A DNA stretch of 52,014 bases from JBLHKS01 sp047620505 (GTDB taxonomy: Bacteria > Verrucomicrobiota > Verrucomicrobiia > Verrucomicrobiales > DEV007): NCBI GenBank assembly GCA_047620505.1, contig JBLHKS010000025.1, forward strand, positions 1-52,014, in the 5' to 3' direction. This document shows positions 23,222-31,987 of the stretch, one piece after another. A model generated the notes under the pieces. That model was not told the DNA's origin, did no database searches, and saw only the letters and a program-made list of their open reading frames with translations. Position 1 is the first letter of the stretch. Every line of letters starts with the position of its first letter. A program made the translations under genes and the position numbers.

Positions 23222-25957
23222 TTAAGCGATTTCTTCTCCCAGATCGACAAGAATCTCTCTCGGTTTCGCTCCATCGCCAGGGCCGACGACTCCGCGTTCT
23301 TCGAGAATGTCCATCATCCGAGCCGCGCGGGTGTAGCCCAGCCGTAATCGCCTCTGCAAGAACGAAGTAGACGCTTTTCGCTCGGTCATGATCACGTCGA
23401 GGCATTTCTCCAATGTTTCTTCGTCCTCTTCGCTGACATCGGTGTCTCCGTCGCCTCCAGCAAGGGTGTCCTGAATATCCGATTCGAAGACCGGCTCGGC
23501 CTGGGCAGCGCAGTGATCCACGATGTCGGTGACTTCCTCCTCGGTCAAAAACGCGCCCTGCGAACGGACCTGAACTGGCGAGTCCGGCGGCTGGTAAAGC
23601 ATGTCTCCCTTGCCAACGAGCTTCTCCGCTCCGGATTTGTCTAGAATCACTCGGCTGTCCATCGAGGAAGCGACCTGGAACGCGATTCGAGCCGGAATGT
23701 TCGCTTTGATCAAGCCGGTGACGACGTCAACTCGCGGCGATTGCGTCGCCACGATCAGGTGAATCCCGGCCGCGCGGGCTTTCCCGCAGAGCCGTGCGAT
23801 CGCGGTCTCGACATCCGCTGGCGAGGTCTGCATCAGGTCGGCGAGCTCGTCGATGATGACGACGACGTAGGGCAGGCGCTCGGGAAATTCGTCCTTTTCC
23901 GGCTCGGTTGCCTCCTCAGCAGCTGCTGGGGTCGCGATCTGGTCATCTTTGAGGGAAACCGCGTGCGCGAAGCTCTGTTCCATTTCCGGCGCACCCGGAA
24001 CTGGCATGAAAACGTTCTCGCCTTCGATGAATTCGGGCCGATCGCCTTTGGGCGTCCCCGTAGCTGATTTTGCCGCCTTCGCAGCCTCCCGCGCTGCTTT
24101 CCTCGCGCCTCTGGGCGGACGTGCTTTGCGGTTAGCGCGATTGTTGAATTCCTCAAGCTTGCGGCACTTCACTTTCGCGAACATTTCGTAACGCCGCTCC
24201 ATTTCGTTGAGGCACCAGCGCAGAGCGAGGAGCACTTTTTTGGGATTCGTCACCACCGGAACCGCGAGGTGCGGAAGCGTGTTGAAAATCTGCATCTCAA
24301 CGACTTTCGGGTCGATCATGATGAAGCGCAGCTCCTCCGGAGTGAAACGGAACAGCAGGCTGGCGATGATCGAGTTGATGCAGACGCTTTTTCCGCTGCC
24401 GGTCGCTCCCGCGACGAGGAGGTGAGGCATGCTGGCGAGGTCAGCGATGACCGGCTTACCATAAACGTCTTTCCCGAGCGCCAGGGGAATTTCGGCTTTG
24501 CCCTTGAGGAAGTTCGGGTCCTCAAAGAGTTCGCGCAACGGCACCAGCACTCGGTTTGAGTTCGCGATTTCAATCCCGACCGTATCCTTGCCTGGGATCG
24601 GCGCGAGGATGTTGATCCGCTCGGCCTTGGTTGCCCGGGCGAGGTCTGCCTCGTAAGTTGTGATTTTTTTCACGCTCAGGCCTTTGCTCGGGTAAACCTC
24701 GTAGCGCGTGATCGAGGGGCCTCGCGTGATGTCGCCCGCGGTGACTTTCACGCCAAACGTCCCTAACGAATCGATGATCGTCTGTTGAGTTTCGAGCAGG
24801 GCCAATTTATCCGTGGGCTCCTCCTCTTCGTCGTCGTAGGCAAGGAGATCGAGAGACGGCAACTGGTAGTTTTTGAACGTGTCGCCGGTCGGCCCGAACG
24901 AGCCGCCGACGGTGTCCGCAAGCGTGCCGGTGGACATTTTTGGCCGCGGCTTGCGCTCGTTGGCGTCGATAATTTTCGGTTCCGGGTGCTTGGGAGCTGG
25001 GATGACGATGGTCTTGGGCTCGGGATCCGGCTCGAACGGCGGATCGTCGTCCTCGATCGCGCGGCTCTTCGCCTTGGCCGATTTACGCTTGGCCTTCGGC
25101 TTTGCTTCCGGTTCGAAATCTGGATCAGCAACTGGAGCGGGCTTTCGCGGCTCCATTTCTTTTCGCGGAGCGCGACTTCTCGGAGCAGCAGCTGCTCCGC
25201 GAGCGATTTCCGGCTCGTAGTAAGCCATTTCGCGTTCTTCGGCCCGCCGCTCGAAAAAGGCGACGACTTCCGCGCGGAGAACCTGGAAAATCTCGAACGG
25301 ATGAAATCCAGTCAAGAGGATCAAGCTCACGAGGTAGGTCATCATGAAAACCACACCCCCGCCGACCGGGCCCAGGACTTTGCCTATAATGAGCTGGCTG
25401 AAAATATAACCAGCCAGTCCGCCCTCGCTTTTAGGAAGTTGGTAGGTCTCGATCCAGCCCACGAAAAATTTCGTCTGCAGGTCGATCAGTCCGGACGCAG
25501 CGATCAAAAACCCGAACGCAGCCGCGAGAGTTCGCCAGCGCAAAACATCGAAACCCATCAGAGCAGCTGCTCCGAACCAGGTCACGATCGCAGGGATCAA
25601 AAAGCAGGCTCCACCGAAGAGAAAATACGAAAATCCGGCGAGAACCGCGCCGAATGGCCCGATGTAATTTCCGGCCGTGGCGACGTCAGCTCCGGCGATC
25701 CGGGTGAATCCAGGAACCCAACTCGGCAAGTCGTAGACCGAATAGGAGATCAGCGCGAGAAAATGGATGATCCCGAGTCCTGAGCAAATGATCGCGAGGA
25801 CCTCATGCCAGTTCTGGCTATCGACGAGCTTGCGGCGAGGCGGCAGCGCTGCGGCTTTTGCCTTGGCTCTGGCGGAGGGTCGAGCCTTTGCCTTTGGTTT
25901 TGGCGCTTTCTTCGCGGCAGCCTTGCGCGCGGGGCGTTTGGATTTGGATGGAGGCAT
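23222..25957 (-). CDS. ftsK: DNA translocase FtsK/SpoIIIE
   Basis: A 911-residue septum-located DNA pump for chromosome segregation. It has four or so N-terminal membrane segments (residues about 50-220), a Pro/Lys-rich linker, the motor domain with Walker A GATGSGKSVCINSI, Walker B VVVIIDELADLM, and a C-terminal gamma winged helix (LQRRLRLGYTRAARMMDILE) that reads polarity sequences. An unusual insertion of nearly 100 residues, rich in Lys/Ala/Glu, lies between RRYEMFAKVKCRKLEEFN and the Walker B strand. Three palindrome copies lie within (23918, 25187, 25562), all in the Ala-Ala-Ala frame. Confidence 0.96.
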   Translation of the reverse strand: MPPSKSKRPARKAAAKKAPKPKAKARPSARAKAKAAALPPRRKLVDSQNWHEVLAIICSGLGIIHFLALISYSVYDLPSWVPGFTRIAGADVATAGNYIGPFGAVLAGFSYFLFGGACFLIPAIVTWFGAAALMGFDVLRWRTLAAAFGFLIAASGLIDLQTKFFVGWIETYQLPKSEGGLAGYIFSQLIIGKVLGPVGGGVVFMMTYLVSLILLTGFHPFEIFQVLRAEVVAFFERRAEEREMAYYEPEIARGAAAAPRSRAPRKEMEPRKPAPVADPDFEPEAKPKAKRKSAKAKSRAIEDDDPPFEPDPEPKTIVIPAPKHPEPKIIDANERKPRPKMSTGTLADTVGGSFGPTGDTFKNYQLPSLDLLAYDDEEEEPTDKLALLETQQTIIDSLGTFGVKVTAGDITRGPSITRYEVYPSKGLSVKKITTYEADLARATKAERINILAPIPGKDTVGIEIANSNRVLVPLRELFEDPNFLKGKAEIPLALGKDVYGKPVIADLASMPHLLVAGATGSGKSVCINSIIASLLFRFTPEELRFIMIDPKVVEMQIFNTLPHLAVPVVTNPKKVLLALRWCLNEMERRYEMFAKVKCRKLEEFNNRANRKARPPRGARKAAREAAKAAKSATGTPKGDRPEFIEGENVFMPVPGAPEMEQSFAHAVSLKDDQIATPAAAEEATEPEKDEFPERLPYVVVIIDELADLMQTSPADVETAIARLCGKARAAGIHLIVATQSPRVDVVTGLIKANIPARIAFQVASSMDSRVILDKSGAEKLVGKGDMLYQPPDSPVQVRSQGAFLTEEEVTDIVDHCAAQAEPVFESDIQDTLAGGDGDTDVSEEDEETLEKCLDVIMTERKASTSFLQRRLRLGYTRAARMMDILEERGVVGPGDGAKPREILVDLGEEIA

Positions 25958-26198
25958 GCAGGGAGTGCGCGTGGAGCGGCGGCAAAAATTTAAAAATTTC
26001 CTCGGCGTCCCAGAGGATAATTTAAGGAATTATAATTGCCGTAGTTCAGGCAGGTTCAAGGTATTATTTTAAAGTTTTCTTAATAATCTGGAAATTGAAA
26101 ATTAATCGGTGCCGAAGTCTTCCGGCGTCAGCGACGCTCAAAAGTTACCTGACCGAACTCCTTGAACAGCCGTCGGAACTCGCTAAATTCCGCCCATC
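25958..26198. promoter_or_regulatory. AT-rich divergent region with candidate ftsK promoter
   Basis: This is the most AT-rich spot of the neighbourhood. On the minus strand TTGAAC (26059-26054) and TATAAT (26034-26029), 19 bases apart, make a candidate sigma70-type promoter for ftsK. The opposite strand would drive the glutaredoxin-like gene. Spacing is slightly long, so this is tentative. Confidence 0.4.
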
Positions 26199-26561
26199 AT
26201 GGCAGACCTCAACATTACCGCCTATCTCAAGACCCAGTGTGGCTGGAGCGAAGGCGTTCGCGCGATTTTCCGGAAGTACGACCTCAAGTACGAAGAGAAA
26301 GACATCATTCAAAACCCGGCTTTTCGCTGGGAAATGGAGCAGAAAAGCGGTCAGCCGCTTTCACCGTGCGTCGAAGTCAACGGCACGATGCTCGCAGACG
26401 TCAGTGGTGAAGAAGTCGAATCCTGGCTGACCGAGAAGGACCTCCTGGCCAAGAATGACGCCGCGCCTGACGCGCCGATCGATTCCTCCTGCACCGACGA
26501 GCAACACGCAGCGATGGACCAGGCAGCTCAGGCCGCGCGGATTCAGTTCATCAACGGCTGA
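26199..26561 (+). CDS. Glutaredoxin-like protein (single active-site Cys)
   Basis: A 120-residue thioredoxin-fold protein: NITAYLKTQCGWSEGVRAIF has the active-site position, but CGWS instead of CPYC, so only the first Cys is kept (monothiol type). The GSH-binding parts QPLSPCVEVNG and LADVSGEEVESWL follow. The tail (residues 85-120, DAPIDSSCTDEQHAAMDQ) is an extension. It may act in iron-sulfur or redox handling. It is 85 bases ahead of parB. Confidence 0.82.
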   Translation: MADLNITAYLKTQCGWSEGVRAIFRKYDLKYEEKDIIQNPAFRWEMEQKSGQPLSPCVEVNGTMLADVSGEEVESWLTEKDLLAKNDAAPDAPIDSSCTDEQHAAMDQAAQAARIQFING

Positions 26562-26607
26562 GTTCCGCAGTTTCGACCCTCACATTCGAACAATTTTACG
26601 TTTTTGA

Positions 26608-26640
26608 CTGGCACCGCAATCGCGGTGTCAGTATCGTTTT
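26608..26640 (+). terminator. Hairpin with T-run between the glutaredoxin-like gene and parB
   Basis: The stem CTGGCACCGC / GCGGTGTCAG (10 pairs, one G-U) with loop AATC (26608-26631) is followed by TATCGTTTT. It ends 7 bases before the parB ATG, so it can stop the upstream transcript or act as an attenuator of parB. Confidence 0.6.
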
Positions 26641-26646
26641 GGGCTT

Positions 26647-27573
26647 ATGGCAAAAAATTCGCCAAAAAAAATGGCCCTTGGTAAAGGGCTAGGCTCGCTG
26701 ATCAAGGCTCCGAGCGGTGCGACCGCTCCACCGGCAGCGACAGCAGCTGCTGACATCAAGCCTGGAGAACGGGTCTTGAAACTCGGGCTCGGTGATATCG
26801 TTTCGAGCCCGTTTCAGCCGCGAAAACGCTTCCCTGAGGAGGCGATCGCCGAGTTGATGGAGTCGATCCGCGAACACGGCGTGATCCAGCCGCTGATCGT
26901 CCGCAAGGTCGACGGCAAATACGAGCTGATCGCTGGCGAGCGCCGTTTCCGCGCCTGCCAGAAGCTCGGGCTCGACGACGCACCGGCGATCGTTCGGGAG
27001 GCGTCCGACCGCGACGTCCTCGAAATGGCGCTGATCGAGAACCTCCAGCGTGAGGATCTCAACCCGATCGAAGAGGCCGAGGCTTATCGCAAACTAGCCA
27101 AAGAATTCGGGCTTCGTCAGGAAGACATTGCCCAGCGAGTTGGTAAAAATCGCGCGACGGTCGCCAACGCGATGCGGCTTCTCGACCTGGCCAAAAATGT
27201 GCAGCTGTTAGTTGTGCAGGGCGTGATCGCCAACGGCCACGCCAAGGCGATTCTCGGCATCAAAAATCAAGAGGAGCAAGCGCTCGTGGCCGACATGGTC
27301 GTTAAGCGAAAGCTCACGGTTCGGGACACCGAAAAACTCGTCAATCAGCAGCTTGGGTTGAACGGTGCAGGCCGGAAAACCAGCAAAGCAAGCACAGGAC
27401 CAACCGGCGAGCTTCCCGGATATCTCTTGGCGATCCAGGATAAGCTTCGGACTCGAATGGGAACGAGCGTCTCGCTCCGACCCAAGGGAAAGGGCGGGAA
27501 AATCGAGATCGAATATTACGAAAATGACGATCTCAGCCGCCTCTTGGATTTGCTTGGAATCAAAATCGACTAA
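26647..27573 (+). CDS. parB: ParB/Spo0J chromosome partitioning protein
   Basis: A 308-residue centromere-binding CTPase. It has the N-terminal Lys-rich start (KKMALGKGLGSLIK), the ParB box (SPFQPRKRFPEEAIAELMES, YELIAGERRFRACQKLGL with the GERR CTP motif), the helix-turn-helix (FGLRQEDIAQRVGKNRATVA), and a C-terminal dimerisation domain (GKIEIEYYENDDLSRLLDLL). ParA is not next to it, and no parS match was seen. It is followed after 2 bases by the M28 peptidase, so they are probably one transcript. A palindrome copy (26742-26751) encodes Ala-Ala-Ala. Confidence 0.96.
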   Translation: MAKNSPKKMALGKGLGSLIKAPSGATAPPAATAAADIKPGERVLKLGLGDIVSSPFQPRKRFPEEAIAELMESIREHGVIQPLIVRKVDGKYELIAGERRFRACQKLGLDDAPAIVREASDRDVLEMALIENLQREDLNPIEEAEAYRKLAKEFGLRQEDIAQRVGKNRATVANAMRLLDLAKNVQLLVVQGVIANGHAKAILGIKNQEEQALVADMVVKRKLTVRDTEKLVNQQLGLNGAGRKTSKASTGPTGELPGYLLAIQDKLRTRMGTSVSLRPKGKGGKIEIEYYENDDLSRLLDLLGIKID

Positions 27574-27575
27574 CG

Positions 27576-28529
27576 ATGTCCACAAAGCCGTTTCAGATCG
27601 CGATCGTTCTTGCGCTGGCTTCCTGCGGAGGTGGCGGCGGCGACAGCGGGCCGGATTACAAATACGATTCGGCTACCGCGGTTCATCAGAATTTCTCCGG
27701 CGAAAAGGCCTTCGCCCACGTCGAAAAACTCGTCGACTTCGGCCCACGCCCGGCAGGTTCGCCAGCGATCGAGCGTTCCCGCGTTTACCTTGAAGAACAG
27801 CTCGCTGCCTTGGGCTGGCATACTTTGAGGCAGGGATTTCCAGCTGAAATTCCGAACGGCGCGACAGTCGATTTTGTCAACCTCCGCGCCCGGTTCGGCG
27901 ATGCCGACAACACCACTTTCTGGGATCAACCGCGAGCGATCCTGATCGGTTCTCACTACGACACTAAGCGCATCGATCACATCAAATTCGTCGGAGCCAA
28001 CGACGGCGGCTCCAGCACGGGAGCCCTGCTCGAGATCGCTCGGATCGCGGCCGCGAATCCGGAACTCGCAGGTCATCTGGAGCTCGTTTTCTTCGATGGT
28101 GAAGAGGCTGTGGTAAGGTTTTCGCCAACTGACGGCCTCTACGGAAGCAAGCACTACGCCCGCAAGAGAGTCCGGCGGCAAAGTGAATCTCAGCGGCCGA
28201 AAACGGTCGTGATTCTCGATATGATCGGTGACGAGGACCTCTTGGTCCGAGTTCCAAGCGATACTCCAAAGCACCTGACCGAAAAATTGTTCGCAGCTGC
28301 CGAGGAACTTGGAACTCGAAAGCATTTCGGCATCTGGGGTTCAAAAATCACGGACGATCACGTCCCGTTTCAAGATGAAGGAATCGATGCGATTGACCTG
28401 ATCGATTTTGACTTTCGTGCCTGGCACACTTCAAGAGATCGGATGGATCAGATCAGCGCCGAGAGCCTCAAAATCTCGGGTCAAACGGCGATGCTCTTCG
28501 TGGAAAAATACCTCCTCGGCGGAGAGTAA
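27576..28529 (+). CDS. M28 peptidase / glutaminyl-peptide cyclotransferase-like lipoprotein
   Basis: A 317-residue exported zinc hydrolase. The start IAIVLALASCGGGGGDSG is a lipoprotein signal with Cys at the cut site. Zinc ligands are recognisable: ILIGSHYDTKR (His and Asp), GANDGGSSTGALLE (bridging Asp), ELVFFDGEEAV (Glu pair) and FDFRAWHTSRDRMDQIS (final His). This fits glutaminyl cyclase-like M28 enzymes, which form N-terminal pyroglutamate, or aminopeptidases. Its start follows the parB stop by 2 bases. The last 220 bases are duplicated downstream. Confidence 0.92.
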   Translation: MSTKPFQIAIVLALASCGGGGGDSGPDYKYDSATAVHQNFSGEKAFAHVEKLVDFGPRPAGSPAIERSRVYLEEQLAALGWHTLRQGFPAEIPNGATVDFVNLRARFGDADNTTFWDQPRAILIGSHYDTKRIDHIKFVGANDGGSSTGALLEIARIAAANPELAGHLELVFFDGEEAVVRFSPTDGLYGSKHYARKRVRRQSESQRPKTVVILDMIGDEDLLVRVPSDTPKHLTEKLFAAAEELGTRKHFGIWGSKITDDHVPFQDEGIDAIDLIDFDFRAWHTSRDRMDQISAESLKISGQTAMLFVEKYLLGGE

Positions 28530-28530
28530 T

Positions 28531-28677
28531 TTTGGAGTGCGGTGGGAAGCCTCCGGCGAGACACCGCTTTCGACTGCACGGCCGTCGACCGCCTGATCCA
28601 ATGCCTTTGGGAAATTGAAACCGATGTCGATGGCCGCTCGAAAGCGGTGTCTCGCAAGCTCCCCACCGCACTCCAAA
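28531..28677. repeat. 147-bp inverted-repeat element, copy 1
   Basis: Arms 28531-28573 and 28638-28677 are complementary (TTTGGAGTGCGGTGGG at one end, CCCACCGCACTCCAAA at the other, CACCGCTTTCGA / TCGAAAGCGGTG inside). A further inner pair is CGGCCGTCGAC / GTCGATGGCCG. It starts 1 base after the M28 stop. This type of palindromic unit looks like the extragenic elements scattered in verrucomicrobial genomes; that comparison is from memory. Confidence 0.85.
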
Positions 28678-28790
28678 TCACTGTCCGATTCGGGCCAGCT
28701 GCTCTCCCGATTCGCGGTCGGCGATGACGGAAAGCGTGTAACGCAGGTTCGCGACGGTCGCTGTCGACTCGACTCGAATCACGGAACCTT
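28678..28790 (-). pseudogene. Duplicated fragment of the GspK-like gene 3' end
   Basis: The minus strand encodes VIRVESTATVANLRYTLSVI followed by ADRESGEQLARIGQ and a stop, identical in protein to the end of the gspK-like gene at 29087. It is a leftover of the tandem duplication. Confidence 0.85.
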
Positions 28791-28937
28791 GAAACTCGAA
28801 AGCATTTCGGCATCTGGGGTACGAAAATCGAAGACGATCACGTTCCGTTTCGCGATGAAGGAATCGATGCGATCGACCTGATCGATTTTGACTTCCGCGA
28901 TGCTCTTCGTGGAAAAATATCTCATCAGCGGCGAGCA
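28791..28937 (+). pseudogene. Duplicated fragment of the M28 peptidase 3' end
   Basis: This repeats the M28 gene end (KLESISASGV in the shifted frame; DNA matches 28311 onward at an offset of 480 bases). About 70 bases have been lost, including the codons of the last zinc histidine region. No start, so not expressed as an enzyme. Confidence 0.85.
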
Positions 28938-28939
28938 AT

Positions 28940-29086
28940 TTTGGAGTGCGGTGGGGAGCCTCCGGCGAGACCCCGCTTTCGAGCGCACGGTCGTCGGCCG
29001 CCTGATCCAATGCTTTTGGGAAATTGAAACCGATGTCGATGAGCGCTCGAAAGCGGTGTCTCGCAAGCTCCCCACCGCACTCCAAA
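28940..29086. repeat. 147-bp inverted-repeat element, copy 2
   Basis: The same element as at 28531-28677 with about ten substitutions. It abuts the stop codon of the gspK-like gene (29087). As it lies inside the duplicated unit, it was copied with it rather than by independent insertion. Confidence 0.85.
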
Positions 29087-30010
29087 TCACTGTCCGATTC
29101 GAGCCAGCTGCTCGCCCGATTCGCGGTCAGCGATGACGGAAAGCGTGTACCGCAGGTTCGCAACGGTCGCTGTCGACTCGACTCGAATTACGGAACCTTC
29201 CAAAGTCAGCCGCGCGCCGAGTTCCTGCGCTCGCTCGGTCGAAATGTTGAGCAAATCCGTCGCGTCGGAGGCCGTTTCGTTTGAGAACAGCTCATCGTCC
29301 GGCGTGCCGAGTTCGCCGTCTGGTCCATTCCGGGTGTCGACAAAACGCTGGGCGTCGGCCTCGTGAACTCCGGTGAAAGCCGCGATGACGTCCGCTTCAG
29401 CCGAGTTGACGTCGATCGTGCCGTCGCCGTAGAGCGTGAAATAATTTCGCCAATCGGGTTTCACTTTTACGACCTCGTCCATGCCGCGGACGAGGAGCAA
29501 TTCTTCAATCGAACCGAAATCGGCGTTCCGAGGGTACTCGTCATAACCGGCTTGAGCGTACCACGAGTTCTCAGCTCCGTTGGTGCGCTCGTTCCGGTCG
29601 GTATCGACCCAATCAGCGATGCTGTCCGCCGCCATGGCCGCGTCATCCGGGTTCACGCCCCAGAGAATGAAAAGCTCTTCCAGACCCTCGGCGATAAAAT
29701 CATCCGTCGCGAAATTAACGAGAATCCGGCCCTGCTCGCTGACGACTTTCACGTCGAGTTGAAAGCCGCTCGGCTCCATGACCTGGTGCAAAACTTCATC
29801 GATTGGGGTTACGTCAGGATGCGTTCCGAGCGCAATCCCGCTTTCGGCGATCAGCCGCGCTTCGTGGAGCGAGGCATCGAAAATTCCCTTTTCGGTCTGG
29901 TGCTTGGTGAGCTTGATCACGCCTGCGATCGACAGCGAAACAATCACGATTGATGCCAGCACAATCGCCAGCGCAGCGCCTCGCTCTGAACTGGGTTGAC
30001 GCGGCCTCAT
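29087..30010 (-). CDS. gspK: General secretion pathway protein K-like (minor pseudopilin)
   Basis: A 307-residue type II secretion K-like protein. It has the pseudopilin N-terminus with helix ERGAALAIVLASIVIVSLSI after a short basic leader, then the large alpha domain with SIADWVDTDRNERTNGAE and the FTLYGDGTIDVNSAEADVI region typical of GspK, and a helix-hairpin-helix-like part (FTGVHEADAQRFVD). GspK caps the pseudopilus tip. It is last of the F-G-H-I-J-K operon, overlapping J by 4 bases. Confidence 0.88.
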   Translation of the reverse strand: MRPRQPSSERGAALAIVLASIVIVSLSIAGVIKLTKHQTEKGIFDASLHEARLIAESGIALGTHPDVTPIDEVLHQVMEPSGFQLDVKVVSEQGRILVNFATDDFIAEGLEELFILWGVNPDDAAMAADSIADWVDTDRNERTNGAENSWYAQAGYDEYPRNADFGSIEELLLVRGMDEVVKVKPDWRNYFTLYGDGTIDVNSAEADVIAAFTGVHEADAQRFVDTRNGPDGELGTPDDELFSNETASDATDLLNISTERAQELGARLTLEGSVIRVESTATVANLRYTLSVIADRESGEQLARIGQ

Positions 30011-30954
30011 CTTTCACTTCCTCCGGCTCCACCCGCTGGCGCGCCGCCGTTTCCTCCCCCTCGGGCACCGCCGTCCCTGCCATCACCACCAGGGCCGCGT
30101 CCGCCACCTCCCTTGCCGCCTTTCGGACCAAATCCGGGTCTGCCGCCTGGCCCGCCCTTGCCATCTGTGGGTCGAACCGGCGCGGTCGGCCTCACTGTGC
30201 CTCTGCCGCCGCCTCCAGCAGCTGCTGGCTGAGACTGAGATGTGTTGGCAGCCGGAGTTGCTGAGCCTTCAGCCTGCGGAATGTCGAAAACGACCCGCAT
30301 CGCCGAGGAGCGGCCAGCGGCCTGGAGTTGAAGCTCGATCATCTGCGGACGCGCCGAATCGTCCTCCCAGAATTCTTCCCAGATTTCCTGTTCATCATTC
30401 CAGAATCGCCACTGCATGAACCCGATGTCCGGCAACAGATTCAGCCAGTAACGGCCTTCCTCGTCCTGCTGGAAAAACTCGTCGTCCGCACCCTGACGGA
30501 TCGCCATTTGGCCAGCTTCAGCCTCGGGCGAAAAATCATCACGGCTGATCGCGACCTGGAAAACCGGCGTTTCCGGAATTTCGCCGTTAGGCGGTTCGTA
30601 AGGCAGGAGACTGACGGTCAGAGCCGACTCCGGATCCGCTACCGGGTTCTCGCCGAAGCTGAAAGCCGCCGGAACGCCGCCGATGACGAGCTCCTGAATC
30701 ATGTTCGCTTCGTCGACGATTTCACAGGTGATGCCCGCATCGCTCGGCAGTCGTTCGAGCGTCGCTCGGCAGAGATCGATGAAGTGGAAGGTCGCTTCGT
30801 CGTTGCGCTGGGTTCGCTCGATCTCGATCGCGGCTTGGACTGAGGAATTCATCACCACGAAAATCGAGCTGGTGATCGTCGTTAGAATCGTCACCCCAAT
30901 GAGGATCTCGATCAGCGTGAAAGCCGCCACGTTTTTCGGATTTTCCGCTCTCAT
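30007..30954 (-). CDS. gspJ: GspJ-like pseudopilin with long Gly-rich tail
   Basis: A 315-residue protein with the prepilin-type N-terminus AAFTLIEILIGVTILTTITS, close to the GspJ type, then a beta-rich body up to about residue 235 (FDIPQAEGSA). The last 75 residues are low-complexity Gly/Pro/Arg (RPGFGPKGGKGGGGRGPGGD), which GspJ proteins normally lack; its codons are all GC-rich, so it may be a repeat expansion. It overlaps both neighbours by 4 bases. A palindrome copy (30217-30226) encodes Ala-Ala-Ala. Confidence 0.82.
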   Translation of the reverse strand: MRAENPKNVAAFTLIEILIGVTILTTITSSIFVVMNSSVQAAIEIERTQRNDEATFHFIDLCRATLERLPSDAGITCEIVDEANMIQELVIGGVPAAFSFGENPVADPESALTVSLLPYEPPNGEIPETPVFQVAISRDDFSPEAEAGQMAIRQGADDEFFQQDEEGRYWLNLLPDIGFMQWRFWNDEQEIWEEFWEDDSARPQMIELQLQAAGRSSAMRVVFDIPQAEGSATPAANTSQSQPAAAGGGGRGTVRPTAPVRPTDGKGGPGGRPGFGPKGGKGGGGRGPGGDGRDGGARGGGNGGAPAGGAGGSER

Positions 30955-31361
30955 CGTCCGCCTCCGCTTCTTTCGTCTTCGTAAATCCAGACCTCGGCTT
31001 TGCGCAGAATCAAATTCGCATTTGCGTTGTCGCTCACCGTCGCCTTCAGCGCGTACATCCCGGTCAGCGCCTGACCGTCCGTGTTCGCCAGCTGGAGCTG
31101 GTCAACGGATGTTCGGTAGGTCACGCCGAGCCGATCATCGACGTATTCGATCCCCATGTTCTCCAGATCCTGGTGCCGGGCTTCGGTCAGGATCGACTCG
31201 AGCCCGAATCGCAATTGGCGCTGGATCGCGAGGTCGTTCGAAGCGTTGATCGTCTGCCCCAATGCCTTAACCAGGCCAGCAAACGCGATCGCGAAAATCG
31301 TGATCGCGATCAGCACCTCGAAGAGGATGTAGCCGGAATTGCGCGGTCGGGCTGCTTTCAT
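30951..31361 (-). CDS. gspI: GspI-like pseudopilin
   Basis: A 136-residue prepilin with the N-terminal motif NSGYILFEVLIAITIFAIAF (cleavage before the hydrophobic helix, Glu at position 5). The remainder has the short beta-rich globular part of GspI/PulI (SVDQLQLANTDGQALTGMYA). It is a minor pseudopilin, forming the tip with J and K. It overlaps gspH and gspJ by 4 bases, typical of translational coupling. Confidence 0.85.
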   Translation of the reverse strand: MKAARPRNSGYILFEVLIAITIFAIAFAGLVKALGQTINASNDLAIQRQLRFGLESILTEARHQDLENMGIEYVDDRLGVTYRTSVDQLQLANTDGQALTGMYALKATVSDNANANLILRKAEVWIYEDERSGGGR

Positions 31362-31987
31362 TCGACCCAGGATTGTTCGGATTCGATCTCGGCCGACAAC
31401 GCGTTGAACCGGGCTTCAAAAAATGCGTCGTCGCGCTCAAATTTCACCATCAGCGGTCGGCACAAACCCGAAGGCTGAAAGACCCATCGATGAAAAATCG
31501 CACCGTCTAGCGGGTCCCATTCGGATTGACCCCAGAATCGAACGCTGACCTCGAAATCCTCCGGCCACTCGACGCGCACGAGAAACTCCTGATCCGGATC
31601 TGCTGCCGCCTGCTCGCCCGCGCTGCCAAACCGGCGTTCGGCCGCATCCGACATCTCCCTGGCGCGCGAACCCGACTCGATTTCCTGCAGCAGCTGCTCA
31701 AATTCTTCCGTCTCTTCGTAGGGATTGTGATAGGGGGCCGCCCACCATCCGTCAGCGTCGAAAGCCAGCTGGTAAGGCCGCTGCATCTGGATCGCGCGCA
31801 ACCGAAGCGCCCTCGCCTGCCCGGCAAGCTCAGCAATCGGCTTACGAGCCTCGTTTCGCCGAACCACACCGTCGATCGCCGGAACCGAAAACCCGACCAC
31901 GAGGATCAAAATCGTCGTGGCGATCAGGATCTCGACCAGCGTAAAACCGCCGGTGCCGAAAGACGGTTGCCGGACGATTTTCATCAC
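31358..31987 (-). CDS. gspH: GspH-like pseudopilin
   Basis: A 209-residue prepilin with N-terminal motif GGFTLVEILIATTILILVVG. It is followed by the RNEARKPIAELAGQARALRL helix and a beta domain with RPYQLAFDADGWWAAPYHNP. GspH is a minor pseudopilin. It overlaps gspI and gspG by 4 bases. A palindrome copy (31689-31698) encodes Q-L-L. Confidence 0.84.
   Translation of the reverse strand: MMKIVRQPSFGTGGFTLVEILIATTILILVVGFSVPAIDGVVRRNEARKPIAELAGQARALRLRAIQMQRPYQLAFDADGWWAAPYHNPYEETEEFEQLLQEIESGSRAREMSDAAERRFGSAGEQAAADPDQEFLVRVEWPEDFEVSVRFWGQSEWDPLDGAIFHRWVFQPSGLCRPLMVKFERDDAFFEARFNALSAEIESEQSWVE

Noticed and set aside
26500..27700. A parS site (TGTTTCACGTGAAACA-like) near parB
   Set aside because: No match or close variant seen in the parB region or elsewhere in the window; CACGTG occurrences have unrelated flanks.
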